Assembly: GCF_014633365.1 (NCBI RefSeq)
Contig: NC_068346.1
Span: 14,281,030 to 14,345,029 of the forward strand
Source: Diospyros lotus
Lineage: Eukaryota > Streptophyta > Magnoliopsida > Ericales > Ebenaceae
Direction: 5' to 3'
DNA length: 64,000 nucleotides
Shown: positions 50,351 to 60,799 of the stretch, piece after piece
How positions within the stretch are numbered: the first letter of the stretch is position 1
How the letters are laid out: every line of letters begins with the position of its first letter
Made by a program: the position numbers and the translations under genes
Notes under the pieces: generated by a model
What the model was told of the DNA's origin: nothing
The model's input: only the letters and a program-made list of their open reading frames with translations
Database searches by the model: none

Positions 50351-51818
50351 TGTAAGGGCCCACTCTCGAATATTCCCGCTAGCATAGGATATTCGAAAGA
50401 AGGTCACCACAGAGATGATATAGAACAAACCATGAATAAACAGACAACTTATTTCATGACTACCAGTGGAAACTAAATTAAGGTTCAGTTATACTTTCAA
50501 ATCTCATGAGTTTGGGCTCGAAGGCTATATAAAATAAATAAGAGGCTCTAATGTTAACTAACAAAATAAAAATTATTTCATCTCAAGCCTCACCAAAATA
50601 CTAATCAGGATCTTCAAGTTAGGACATGTCTCCGTACAACACTATCCCTGAGCCGTAGTCCTTTTGGACTCGCCCCCAATAATAGACTTTCCTTTACTTA
50701 GAATGGTAAAGAAGATCAAGTGAGCCACAAGGCTCAGTAAGTTCGAGAAACAATAAATAATGAATAGGATCCAAGAACATGATGACACTAAGAAGAGTAA
50801 TCAAGGACTTCGTAGTTATGTACAAGATTCATAATTCATGAATTTATCAATTCAAACTTAAATATATCATGTCACCATGTACCACTATGTAAATGTACAA
50901 AACATTTCAATGTCAGTATCAAATCTCACAAGCTTTCAAGACATAAATCAACACATGCAAAAGTGCATCATTTCAATATCAATATCAAATCTCACAAGCT
51001 CTCAAGCAATAAATCAACACATGAAAAAATGCATCATTTAAATAGAATCTCACAAATAATTATGGAGCCAACCTGCCGGGCTATGGCCACCTTGTCCCGC
51101 GCCAAGTGCTCTAGAGTACCCTTCCCTCCGTGTAAAATAGTAAGTGCGCAAGATTTAAATATATATATATATATGACATGTACGTTTATACATCATGTAT
51201 GCATTTTCCAACCCCAAGCACTTAAATTCTCATTTTCTCAATATTCATAATTTCAACACCATTTACCCATACTGGGTATTTTACCATCATTAGATAATTC
51301 AACATATCTTATTTCATAACATTTACCACGATCAAGATGTAAATTATAATACAAAAATAATTTTTGGGAGATGCTATTTAAGGTTAAATCTTGATTTACC
51401 ATTTGAGGAGTAATATAGATTTAATATGCTATTTTTCCCATCATATAATCTCTGACGATTCATTTAATAATTATGCTAAATTGACATTGATATGTATTTT
51501 GGGAAAATTAAATAGGGTATTCAGATTTTAGCATATATATTAGAATATAAGAAAGTGCATTCGGATGGTTTATGGCCTATTCGGATATGTTGGAGAGTAT
51601 TCAGTGATATCCGGATGGTTGGAGGCATATTCGGATGTCTCTAGGAGTTTTTGAGAGTGATATCTAGATATGGGGTGAGACATCTGGATGTTCAAAGTCA
51701 CGAATGTGAGTGACATCCAGATGCTACAGTAGCGCATCGGATGGATATCCGGATATGGGCTAAGACATTCGGATGCACCATGTTTCAGAAATTCAGCTTC
51801 GATGAGGTTTCGTATTTT

Positions 51819-52405
51819 GGGCATAACTTTCTCGTCCAAACTCCGATTGAGATGATTTAAGATGATATGAAAATACAAGAAAAATATATAGAAATTTTAT
51901 GTTTTGATTTTTCAAAGATTCAGGTTTAATGGAGGTCTAAATTTGGCTTGAAGTTTGCTACTATTGCGATACATTCGAATGTGAATAGACAGTTCGACAA
52001 CGTTTGGTATTTTGGACATATCTCTCTCGTCCGAACTGCGATTGAGATGATTCAAGATTCTGTGGAAATAAAATAAAAATATCTACAACTTTTATGTTTT
52101 GAGTTTTCAAAGATTCAGGTTTAATAGAGGTCGAAATTTGGCTTGAAGTTTGCTGCTATTGCGATACATTAGAATGTGAATATACAGTTTGATAGCATTT
52201 GGTATTCTGGGCATATCTCTCTCATCCAAAATTAGATTGAGATGATTCAAGATGATATGGAAATACAAGAAAAATATATACAACTTTCGTGTTTTGGGTT
52301 TTAAGAGATTCTGGATTTATCAAGGTCAAAATTGGGTTTGAAGTTGCTGTTATGGTGATCTATCCGGATATGGCTATCTTTGGAGGGTAGCATTGGGATG
52401 GGTTG
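51819..52405. repeat. Tandem triplication of a ~195-bp unit within the LTR
   Basis: The landmark GGGCATATCTCTCTCGTCC (with small changes) occurs at 51819, 52014 and 52209, spaced exactly 195 bp, and each is followed by GATTGAGATGATTCAAGAT. The left LTR has one copy, near 44970. The amplification therefore postdates, or was not copied during, the last LTR synthesis. Confidence 0.88.
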
Positions 52406-52785
52406 ATATATATATATATATATCTGAATGAGACACACACTCATCCAGATGTTACTCACATGGCTTCCTAAGACTCATTCGGATAAGCCATTGCCTATTT
52501 GGATGACTGCAAAACGATTCTGCAACTCACTTATGAAGAAAATGATTTATACATATATATATAACACAAGCAATACTTATGGCTACACCATTCTGAAAGA
52601 AGATTGGGAAAAACAATCTCAATTGAAAATAATGAAAATCTGGGATGATTCAAAGCTAGATTAGAAGGGAATATATAACTGGGTGTATACATGTATATAT
52701 ATATATGTGAACAATATATTTACAGAGAAGGGAGAGGAAGAATAGTTCAACTGAATATCCAAATGCATAACTCTTATGATCAAAG

Positions 52786-54137
52786 TGATATTTTACTTTT
52801 GGTTATAAAATGGTTTTGATAATGACTATATGAAAATCAATCTCTAAATCTTTATGAGTATATATTTATGGATAAGTTTGTTTTTAATCAATTTATATGA
52901 ATGTGAAAAACAATCTTTAAATCTCCTTGAAGCAAAGTTATGTAAATTTATATAGGAGATATGTTGAGTATGGTTGAGTGTGGTTTGTTTCAAAATATAG
53001 TTTTGATAATCTCAACTTGCTTTCAAAAGAATCTAAATGAGGATTTATTAAGTTTTCAATATTTTCAAAAAGATAGTCGACTATGTGTTTCATTCTGTTG
53101 ACTATGCTTTAGAATAGTCGACTATGCTGTTAAAGATAGTCGACTATGTATAAGGATAGTCGACTATGCTGATTTGATCTGTCGACTATTTAAGGCTTCT
53201 GTCGACTATCTTTGTATCTGTCGACTATCAAGTAAGGATAGTCGACTATGGCTTTTCATCTGTCGACTATTTTTGTTTATAAAATTCAAAATTTTCTTCA
53301 CATTTTTGCAATAGTCGACTATGCATATGTATCTGTCGACTATGGAATTTTTGTGTTATAAGATAGTCGACTATGCGTTTTTGTCTGTCGACTATGTTCT
53401 GTTTTATTTGTAAAAATAGTCAACTATGCATTTTCTTCTGTCGACTATATCTTTTACAGAAAGCTTCCAACGGCTAGTTTTTCAACTCTAACGGTCACAA
53501 ACGGCTACATTTCTCTTCAATCTTTTGGGAAGCCTATAAATACAAGTCATGGATGATCAAGAGAAGACTAATGGATGGAAACGAGTTGATCTAAAGAGTT
53601 CAAATTATTTTTACTCGAGCTTATAATATTTGCGCCTTCACTGTTGTATTTTCTCTCTTCAAGGCTTTGATCCTCACTTGTATTTATTTACTTCAAGCCT
53701 TGTATAATTTTTGAGAGACATTGTAACTAAGAGATTTATCTCTTAGATCCTCTCTTTGTTATACTTGTTGTATTTCCTAGCTTGTGTAGCTAGAGGGCCT
53801 ACTTGGTTTAAGTAGGAGGTTGTATTTCCTAGTTTGTGTAGCTAGAGGGCCTACTTGTGTAAGTAGGAGGTTTTAGTGAATTGGTTTAAAATCCTTAGTG
53901 GGAGCTAAGGTAGTGGATTAGGCTTGGTTTAAGCCGAACCACTATAAATTCTTTGTGTCATTTATCCTTCTTGCTTTTACATTCATTGAGCGTTACATTT
54001 GTCATTTTATATGTTCTATGTTTTAAATCACTAAAACCTCAATTGGGTCAAAAAGTTTTCAAGTTCTATCAAGATTTTTTAAAATATCCAATTCACCCCC
54101 CCTCTTGGTGTGTGCCATAGAACCTACTGTTCTAACA
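52786..54137 (+). mobile_element. Solo LTR (SIRE-like family) inside the gypsy LTR
   Basis: 1352 bp, TGATATTTTAC...TTCTAACA, flanked by the perfect 5-bp TSD CAAAG (52781-52785 and 54138-54142). The other gypsy LTR keeps the empty site at 45526-45530 (ATGATCAAAGAACTCCC), which proves both the insertion and its exact ends. No internal domain is present, so it is a solo LTR left by recombination. It contains a TATAAATA box at 53535 and the GTCGAC array at 53070-53450. Confidence 0.95.
53070..53450. repeat. Array of 16 GTCGACTAT units in the solo LTR
   Basis: Sixteen units occur in about 380 bp, irregularly spaced. Two flavours are interspersed: ATAGTCGACTATG, containing the perfect 12-bp palindrome ATAGTCGACTAT, and CTGTCGACTAT. 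Fourteen units keep the GTCGAC core; GTTGAC and GTCAAC are the two variants. Spacers are T-rich and unrelated. Confidence 0.85.
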
Positions 54138-54280
54138 CAAAGAACTCCCGAATGGAAGAACGAAATGAAAGTAAAAGAGTGGTGCAAGAAAAAGAACTTG
54201 CCTAATGAAGATTTAAAAATCCGGAAAGCTCCTCCAGTGTAATGGAAACAACGCACGCAACACAACAGATGAACCATGAA

Positions 54281-54314
54281 GAAGAAGAAGAAGAAGAAGA
54301 AGAAGAAGAAGAAG
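54281..54314 (+). repeat. (GAA)n microsatellite
   Basis: About 11 GAA units in the right gypsy LTR. The same site in the left LTR (near 45690) has only three or four. Confidence 0.8.
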
Positions 54315-57169
54315 GATGCTGAATAAGAAGATGTAAACTAAGAAAGCAAGAGGACAAGTGAAAAAGTTGGACGTTAGCAAGGTTACATGGAAGGGGAAAG
54401 CTTCGGGCGTAATAGATGAAAAAGGAGAGGGTTGCAGGCCTGCATGCTGCATCCCCGCCGAATTACTTGATTGCCCTTCACCTTTACAATGGTTAAAAGA
54501 AAGACCAAGGACACTATTGGCAACTGACAGCTATTTTTATTTTAACTTTTCATTTTTCTTATTCGAATAATAAAATTTAAGTCCTTTATTTGGGCCCAAC
54601 CCAATAATTTATTTAGCCCACCTGATAAACCCATGAACCCATTAACTAATTAGATGAGGCCTATTACATTATTTCTCAATTTCCTAAAAATTAGACTTAT
54701 ATACTTATTTTCACGATCACATGCACCATAATATAAAATTATACAATCCAAAATTATTTCTATGCCATCAGAGTAATTTATCATTAAATATTGAAATACT
54801 TAGACCCACATTTAAAATGCCATTAAATTGCCATTAAGTAATAAAACACCTAGACCCATTCATAATATAATTAAAATTCTAAACACATCTTTGAATCCCA
54901 TTTGAATGGGCTACCAAATTCTTATTTCCACTTACACTTTATTCCATAAATAAAAAAATATTTTCAATCCTCAATTAATTAAAGCAAAAATTTTGAGCCC
55001 ATAATAAAATACCCGAAAATGCCTAGAACCCCTAACAGGTCGTTACATATGGTCTTAGCTCAATTGATGGGCTTGCATTACATGTACAACATTGGTATAG
55101 GTTGGAGATTGTGTTGGCGAGGAGTCCATGACTATGTTGTAGAGTCAGTGTAAACAAGTATTTGCTAGGAGTAGATGCACATGCACGGGTTTTATAGTAT
55201 GTTGATATAGCTGAATTCGATCATGCATGTTGATTGGTAGTTGGAGTAAAGTTGGATTTGACCTTTATTACAACACTAATTGAGAGGTGGCGGCAAGAGG
55301 CACATTCCATCTAGTAGTTGGTGAGACAATCGTTGCATTGCATGATGTTTCTATTATCATGGGGCTATATGTAGATGGCCCTCCAGCCATGGAATTGTAG
55401 ACTAGAATTATGTAGATTTGTGTTAGTAGTTGTTTGGTCGAGTGCCCTTATAACGGTTTTTCGCAACTGTATGGATCGCACAAGTAATAAAGTAGTGAGT
55501 AAAAGTATTGTTCCACAAGGATCAATTGATAATTACCAAAATTATATTAACTCAAATGTTATTTAAACAATTGATTAAATGATGAATTAATTAATTTAAG
55601 AAAAAATGAAATAATAATACATAAAATAAATACGAAAAAGTTTAAGTTTTGGAAAGCACTAGGGTATTTCAATTTCACCTAAATAATCTAATTTAATTTA
55701 AATGGTTGATAATCCAAATTTAATTATTCATGCAATGATAATTAATCACATAAGTCAAATTTTTACTTCCGTTCCAATTATATTCTTGTGGTGTTTATTA
55801 TCTAGATCAAGTTATAGATTTTTTCTTTCGGTCTAAATCTATATCAACATATCAATCAAATATTGGCCAAGTATTTGATATCATTAAGAACAATAATAAA
55901 CACTTGCATGAAAATCAAATTATCATATTTAAGTTTCATCAAAACACCCTAGTTATAGAATTTAGTTCATATTACAAATGATAAAATCCATAACAAAACA
56001 AATGAACATAAATGTAGAATTTAAAGGAAATGGAAAAAGAGAATAAAAATCTTTTGATTTGTAGAATTTCCTTCTCCAAAAATATTGTCACCAATTCTTG
56101 AAGAAAATACAATAAATCCTCCACTAAGAATGCTCCAATTCTCCAATCATTCAAGCTCTCTCACCTCCAACTCTCTCAATTTTCCAGCATTCTCTTTTTA
56201 TACTCATCTCTTTCTTCTTTTCCTTAATTACCTCCTTAAAACATGGATCAAACCATACCCTACCTTCATAATTTCCTCCTCCATGTTTTCCTCTTTATGT
56301 TTTATGCCACCCATGCCCATTCAAACTCTTAAGTCCCACACTCAAAGAAAAATACAAAATAATCTCTCATAATATCACACTACAATAAGAAGTGGTATTG
56401 TCGGCAAAATTTTCTCGGCGGTTTGAGTAAGCGTTGGGAAAACACCACAATCCCCGGCGGTTTGGTAAACCGCCGGGGATTTAACATAATAGCCGATGAT
56501 TTTGAAAATTGTCGGTTATGCCATACACATCTCCGGCGATTTTAATAAACCGCCGGGATACGACTTATATATAACGCCCCCAAAATTCCCCCCGCCTACG
56601 CCCAAATCTTCCTCTCACCCTATCACTTCTAAAATACCCCTCTGCAAACCCTAACCTTCTCTCGCTCGCGCCTCGCTGTGTCTCTCTCGCTCGCTCTCGT
56701 CGTTGCATTTCGCTCTCTCTCACTGCTGCATTTCGCTCGCTCTCGCCGCTGCATTTCGCTCTCTCTCGCTGCTGCATTTCGCTCACCCTCGCCCTCGCTC
56801 ACTCACTCTTAGTCGCTCTTGCCCTCGCCCTTGCTCGCTCACTCTCAGTCACTCTCGCTCTCATCCTCGCCCTAGCCCTCGCTTGCTCACTCTCAGTCGC
56901 GCTCGCCCTCGCTGCCTGACTGCCTCTCAATCACTCTTGCTTCTCTTTCTTTGACTGTTATTTAACATCTATTATTTTCAGTCATTTCATTTCCTCTAGC
57001 TTCGCTATCTCTTTCTCTCTCTGTTTCCAGTCATTTCATTTCCTCTCCCAGCAATCTCTAGCACCGACAAAGCCCGAGAACTCCGCCTATGAACATTTTC
57101 GACGAGGACGTGACAAGATTTGATCTCCGCCTCAGGTATCCATTTGGATTTCTCGGATTGTTCATTTGA

Positions 57170-57670
57170 AATGCTATTGAACTGTTTATGCCATTTCAGA
57201 AATTACTCGATGTTTTATCATCGAACTGTTATGCTATTTGAGAAATTACTTGATGTTGTATCTCTGATTCGGTTTTCTCGATGTCATTGTCTCATTGAAT
57301 TGTTTATGCTATTGAGAAATTACTTATTCATTTGGACACTATTAATTTAAATTATAATTGAACTGTTTATGCTATTTGAGAAATTATTAGATGTTATTGA
57401 ACTGTTTATGCTATTTGAGAAATTACTAGATGTTATTGAACTGTTTATGCTATTGAGAAATTACTTATTCATTTGGACACTATTAATTTAAATTACAATT
57501 GAACTGTTTATGCTATTTGAGAAATTACTAGATGTTATTGAACTGTTTATGCTATTGAGAAATTACTTATTCATTTGGACACTGTTAATTTAAATTACAA
57601 TTGAACTGTTTATGTTATTTGAGAAATTACTAGATGTTATTGAACTGTTTACGCTATTTGAGAAATTAGC
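57170..57670 (+). repeat. Minisatellite inside the CACTA element
   Basis: About 11 copies of a ~39-bp unit with consensus GAACTGTTTATGCTATTTG plus AGAAATTACTAGATGTTATT. They are organised in a higher-order period of ~120 bp that adds ACTTATTCATTTGGACAC and TTAATTTAAATTACAATT. Confidence 0.85.
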
Positions 57671-58011
57671 ATATAGATGTACCATGTATCCATTCTTGTA
57701 CCACATTCCTGGTAACTGTGTGTTAAATATATTTTTGTGGAAATTCATTTTGGAACCCTTCTCTTCTGAGAATGATTCTAAGAGGGGCCTGACAGTTTCC
57801 TTCTGGGGGAAATCATTTGCCAAGCCTAGTACAAGGTATTTAAGCCTTTTCAAAGGCTTTGTCCTCTTAAGGGAGGTATGCAAATCAAGCATACACATTA
57901 AGGTTTGATGATTCACCATATTCAAAAACATGGAATGTAGAAACCAAAAAATTATTTCTTAAACCCTATAAATTATTTTTTAATGTTCTGAGTTTGTGTT
58001 GGGAATTATAG

Positions 58012-58217
58012 ATGTCTTGGTTATTCTTCTTTAATGTAATGGCTTCTAATTTCACCACATCTCCTATGCTTTATTGGGCGTTTACTTTGAGAAGTGAATT
58101 TGTAAGCTTCCTCCGATGTCTTGGTTATTCTTCTTTAATGTAATGGCTTCTAATTTCCCACATCTCCTATGTTTTATTGGGCATTTACTTTGAGAAGTGA
58201 ATTTGTAAGCTTCCTCC
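58012..58217 (+). repeat. 103-bp tandem duplication inside the CACTA element
   Basis: Two head-to-tail copies starting GATGTCTTGGTTATTCTTC and ending AGTGAATTTGTAAGCTTCCT, with only a few differences. Confidence 0.85.
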
Positions 58218-58426
58218 ACATGGTTGAATTTGCATCTATTAGGTGTCACTCTATACTTCATATCTTGGCTTTACCTTTAACTTTTGTAGGAACTCTTCTA
58301 TTTGGTTTAGGTGCATTGGTGTGAATTCCTATCTTAAACTCTGATTTATATATTCTACCAAGTTATTTTGTTGGCTTATGCAATTCTATCTGATAACTCT
58401 CTTAACAATGATTCCTTGTTTATCAG

Positions 58427-58818
58427 TTCCAGAAGAAAACGAAAAAAGAAAATCCGAAGAATCCTTGATGATGCTGAGTTAGGGGAAGAGACAAAAAGGA
58501 AAATAGCAATCGAAAAGGTATTTTCTATCTAAATACATGATTCACCTAAACTTATTTTTCTTCTTGTGTCCTGATTTTATGATATGATCATATACATTTT
58601 AGGAACGCCAAGAACATCTCAAGTGTTTGGAAGCATAATTTTCGCTGAAGTCTGTGCTTATGAGTTCAACAATCTTTGATGGCAATTTATCTGAAGGTGC
58701 TAGTGTTGAAGTTCTGGGTGATGCTTTAACTGGTTATATAGTAAATGTTGTTAGGGAGAAAGGTGAAGAGGCTGTTAGGATTCCTCCCAGCATCTCAGCC
58801 AAATTAAAAGCTCACCAG
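58427..58818 (+). pseudogene. Captured exons of an ATRX/CHR20-type SNF2 gene
   Basis: Two exons with intact splice sites lie inside the CACTA element: 58427-58517 (RRILDDAELGEETKRKIAIE) and 58603-58818 (ERQEHLKCLEA, stop, then LSEGASVEVLGDALTGYIVN ... EEAVRIPPSISAKLKAHQ). The intervening intron is kept (GTATTT...TTTTAG), so genomic DNA was copied rather than cDNA. This is the segment just before the SNF2 helicase core of plant ATRX, a chromatin remodeller. A TAA in the second exon interrupts the frame (CAA to TAA would be one change). No helicase motifs are present, so the fragment cannot be functional as ATRX. Confidence 0.82.
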
Positions 58819-60410
58819 GTTGTTCTGATATACCTGCACATTTATTAGCTGTTTTATGTTTTCTAGGTTTTGTTTCTGAATTTGGATTTATTATTATTTA
58901 TATTTTTTATTATGATTCTTTTTGTTTAAAGAGTCCATATATATCAACATATCATATTATGGTGATGCTAGGACAATAATGCTCTCGTTTCCCCTACTTT
59001 CTCATTATTTTTTTTAAACTTATTTATAGAATCTATTCACATTTCTCTCCCAACTATGTTCATTTCTATAAGCAAGGAAGCACAAGGTTACATGTCCTCG
59101 CTATCTTGTCTGTCTCTCAATGTTATATGCACGAAGGGTTACTTCAAGCTACCACACCCTGCTAGATCTGTGTATTCTGGTCAAATTTGAACACAGCATT
59201 CTGTTCATGTTTATTTTCAATGATATATAAATAAAGCTGGCGCTCTTGTTTAACTACCTGCTATTGGAAGCCATCTAGGTTGCTGCATCAACCAACATGG
59301 AATATATTTAAAAAAAAAGGTTGATCTTTGCCAGCGGTTGTGAAAACCGCCGGCAATTTTATTACTTCAATTATTTCACTTTGCCGGCGATTTTTTAACC
59401 GCCGGCAATACCTTTCCAGGGTTTAAGAACCGCTGGGAAAAATAAAAAATTTGCCGGTGATTTTACAAAACCGCCAGAAAATACTATTTAACGGCGGTTT
59501 AGAAATACTGCCGGTAAATAGTCTTTTCCGACGATTTTTAACCGCCGGAAAGCTTTTTCAACGAAGCTATTTCCGGTGGTTATAATTACCGCCGGTAAAA
59601 CTTTTACCAGCGGTTTTTTCACCTCCGGAAAAAATCGAAACTCTTGTAGTGTCAAGAATTACAATTTAGAGATTTTTGTAATATATGGGCTTAATTTGAT
59701 TAAACTTTTGGGCTAGGTTTCTTCGGTCAATTTGGGCCCAATTCTTCATGAAATAGGTAACTCAAATAACCCTTAAAAGTTCTCTTAATCCATCTACAAA
59801 TCCAACTTGGAGAAAATGGAATGAAAAATTCATAGGTAATGCTGATTTTTTGACAATTTTGACCTTCTATCACTCCAATAGCCATAACTTTTTGTAAATT
59901 TTTTTGATTTATACACCGTTTAAAGCGTAGAAAATTAGGTATATAGATCTTTCACATATATTTTTTTCAAATTTCTTTTAAACTTCAATTGGTCCATTTT
60001 TTATTTTTAATCACACCCTTGAGTAGCGAAAATCCATAATTTTTACTTTTCTTTCTCACTTTTTCTTCAAATCCTGTCAACATAATAAATTACCTAAAAT
60101 TAATATAAAAAAATATAAAATCATGAGAATTAAGCATAAAATTAAGTAAGAATGATATAGAAAATATGTAGAAAATATTAACACATTATGCCTCCACTTG
60201 AGGCCTTGAGTGGTTTATTATTTGAGATTCACATGGCTGCATGACCAATTTGTTACCCTACCTGACGATGCTTCCAAGGAGAATGGGCTGAGGTATGCAT
60301 GGACATATATTTTTCAGTTCATTGGAGTGCTACTACTACCTAACAAGTTAGTAGTGAAGGTTCAATCGATTTACCTACCTTTTCTTTGAGAGTTCAAGCT
60401 CTATAGCAGA

Positions 60411-60790
60411 TTGAGTCAGGGCAGAGCCACAATAATCGAAATCAACACCACTAGTCATCCTTACAAAGTAGTTACTAGTCACTTGTGCATCTTCCATTGT
60501 GCATTTGCATATTGATTTAGGCTTTCTTTTTGTTACTGAGTCATTAGGATCTTAGATTTCTATGGTCTAGTTCATTCACAACTTTCTTCTTATTCTTGAT
60601 GCTACATTATTTGTTTTCTCCTCTATCACAAAGCTAGATTTGAAAATTTCTTGAAGCTTTTTATTTATTTCTTCTTAGTGTTATTGTGTGGTATGTCATT
60701 GCTGGCTATTGATAATAGAATAAATCATTCCTCAACCTACCGTAAACATATTTCTAGGGCAAATGGTCCCAACAATACATCTTCATTTGC
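60411..60790. other. Spacer with no recognised feature
   Basis: About 380 bp between the last PMD trace and the next LTR-like sequence. T-rich. A short open stretch near 60651-60840 (MKLFIYFFLVLLCGM...) is hydrophobic but has no recognisable family and overlaps the start of the LTR-like sequence. Confidence 0.3.
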
Positions 60791-60799
60791 CTTTCCAAC

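Larger units (their letters stand above)
43511..55047 (-). mobile_element. Large Ty3/gypsy element with ~3-kb LTRs
   Basis: Perfect 5-bp TSD TATGG (43506-43510 and 55048-55052). The left LTR is 43511-46463 and the right LTR 50351-55047. On the minus strand the element starts TGTAACGACC and ends CCCTTACA. A PBS-like TGGAATCAGAGCACT follows the 5' (right) LTR, and the polypurine tract AAAGGGGGGAGAAAC precedes the 3' (left) LTR. The internal region is only 3.9 kb and heavily decayed. Integrase traces at ~47300-47600 identify Ty3/gypsy, and the very long LTRs suggest the Tekay/Del chromovirus lineage. The right LTR is longer because of a nested solo LTR and a tandem amplification. Confidence 0.92.
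50351..55047 (-). repeat. 5' LTR of the large gypsy element, enlarged
   Basis: 4697 bp. The difference from the 2953-bp left LTR is explained by the nested solo LTR plus its TSD (1357 bp) and two extra copies of a ~195-bp unit (390 bp). Confidence 0.9.
56378..59651 (+). mobile_element. CACTA (En/Spm) element carrying host gene exons (Pack-CACTA)
   Basis: 3274 bp. The left end is CACTACAATAAGAAGTGG. Read inward from the right, the end is CACTACAAGAGTTT. The 3-bp TSD is TCA (56375-56377 and 59652-59654). The subterminal regions (56400-56570 and 59325-59640) are packed with hairpins of the type CCGGCGGTTT...AAACCGCCGG: three on the left, about eight on the right. No TNPA/TNPD-like transposase is visible, so it is non-autonomous. 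The interior holds TC-rich low-complexity DNA, a minisatellite, a 103-bp tandem duplication and two exons from an ATRX-type gene. Confidence 0.92.
55447..60188. mobile_element. Unclassified ~1.47-kb repeat, itself split by CACTA
   Basis: The PMD frame is interrupted after CGAGTGCC and resumes at TGCCTCCACTTGAGG, so TGCC (55443-55446 and 60189-60192) is a likely short target duplication. Without the CACTA element the insert is about 1.47 kb. It starts CTTATAACGGTTTTTCGC, contains AAGTAGTGAGTAAAAGTATT at ~55490, and ends AAATATTAACACATTA. There is no coding frame, and I cannot assign a superfamily. Confidence 0.55.
55053..60410 (+). pseudogene. Plant mobile domain (PMD / MAIN-like) pseudogene, split
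   Basis: Protein-level traces on the plus strand: LALHVQHW and GVDAHARVL (55070-55195), then LTFITTLIERWRQEAHSI (55260-55320) and GETIVALHDVSIIMGLYVDG (55325-55380). After a 4.7-kb insertion come VPPLEALSG (60190-60220) and WLHDQFVTLPDDASKENG ... YAWTYIFQFIGVLLLPNK (60235-60350). These are the ALVERWRPETHTF, GLPVDG and LPDDA..RYARAY blocks of the PMD family, the aminotransferase-like or PP7-long-form-like domain often carried by transposons. Stops and a frameshift kill it. The gypsy element at 43511-55047 separates it from GLPDALDDAYG at 43483. Confidence 0.75.

Noticed and set aside
43451..51250. Segmental duplication of host DNA
   Set aside because: The repeated 3-kb blocks are LTRs: they have TG...CA ends, a PBS, a PPT and a shared TATGG target duplication.
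53070..53450. CRISPR-like repeat array (short palindromic repeats with variable spacers)
   Set aside because: It lies inside a plant solo LTR defined by a TSD. Repeats are only 11-13 bp, spacing is irregular, no cas genes exist, and the genome is a plant.
56640..56950. Open frames rich in Ser, Arg, Leu on both strands
   Set aside because: Caused by a TCGCTC/CTCGCC low-complexity stretch within the CACTA element; no protein family and no conserved start.
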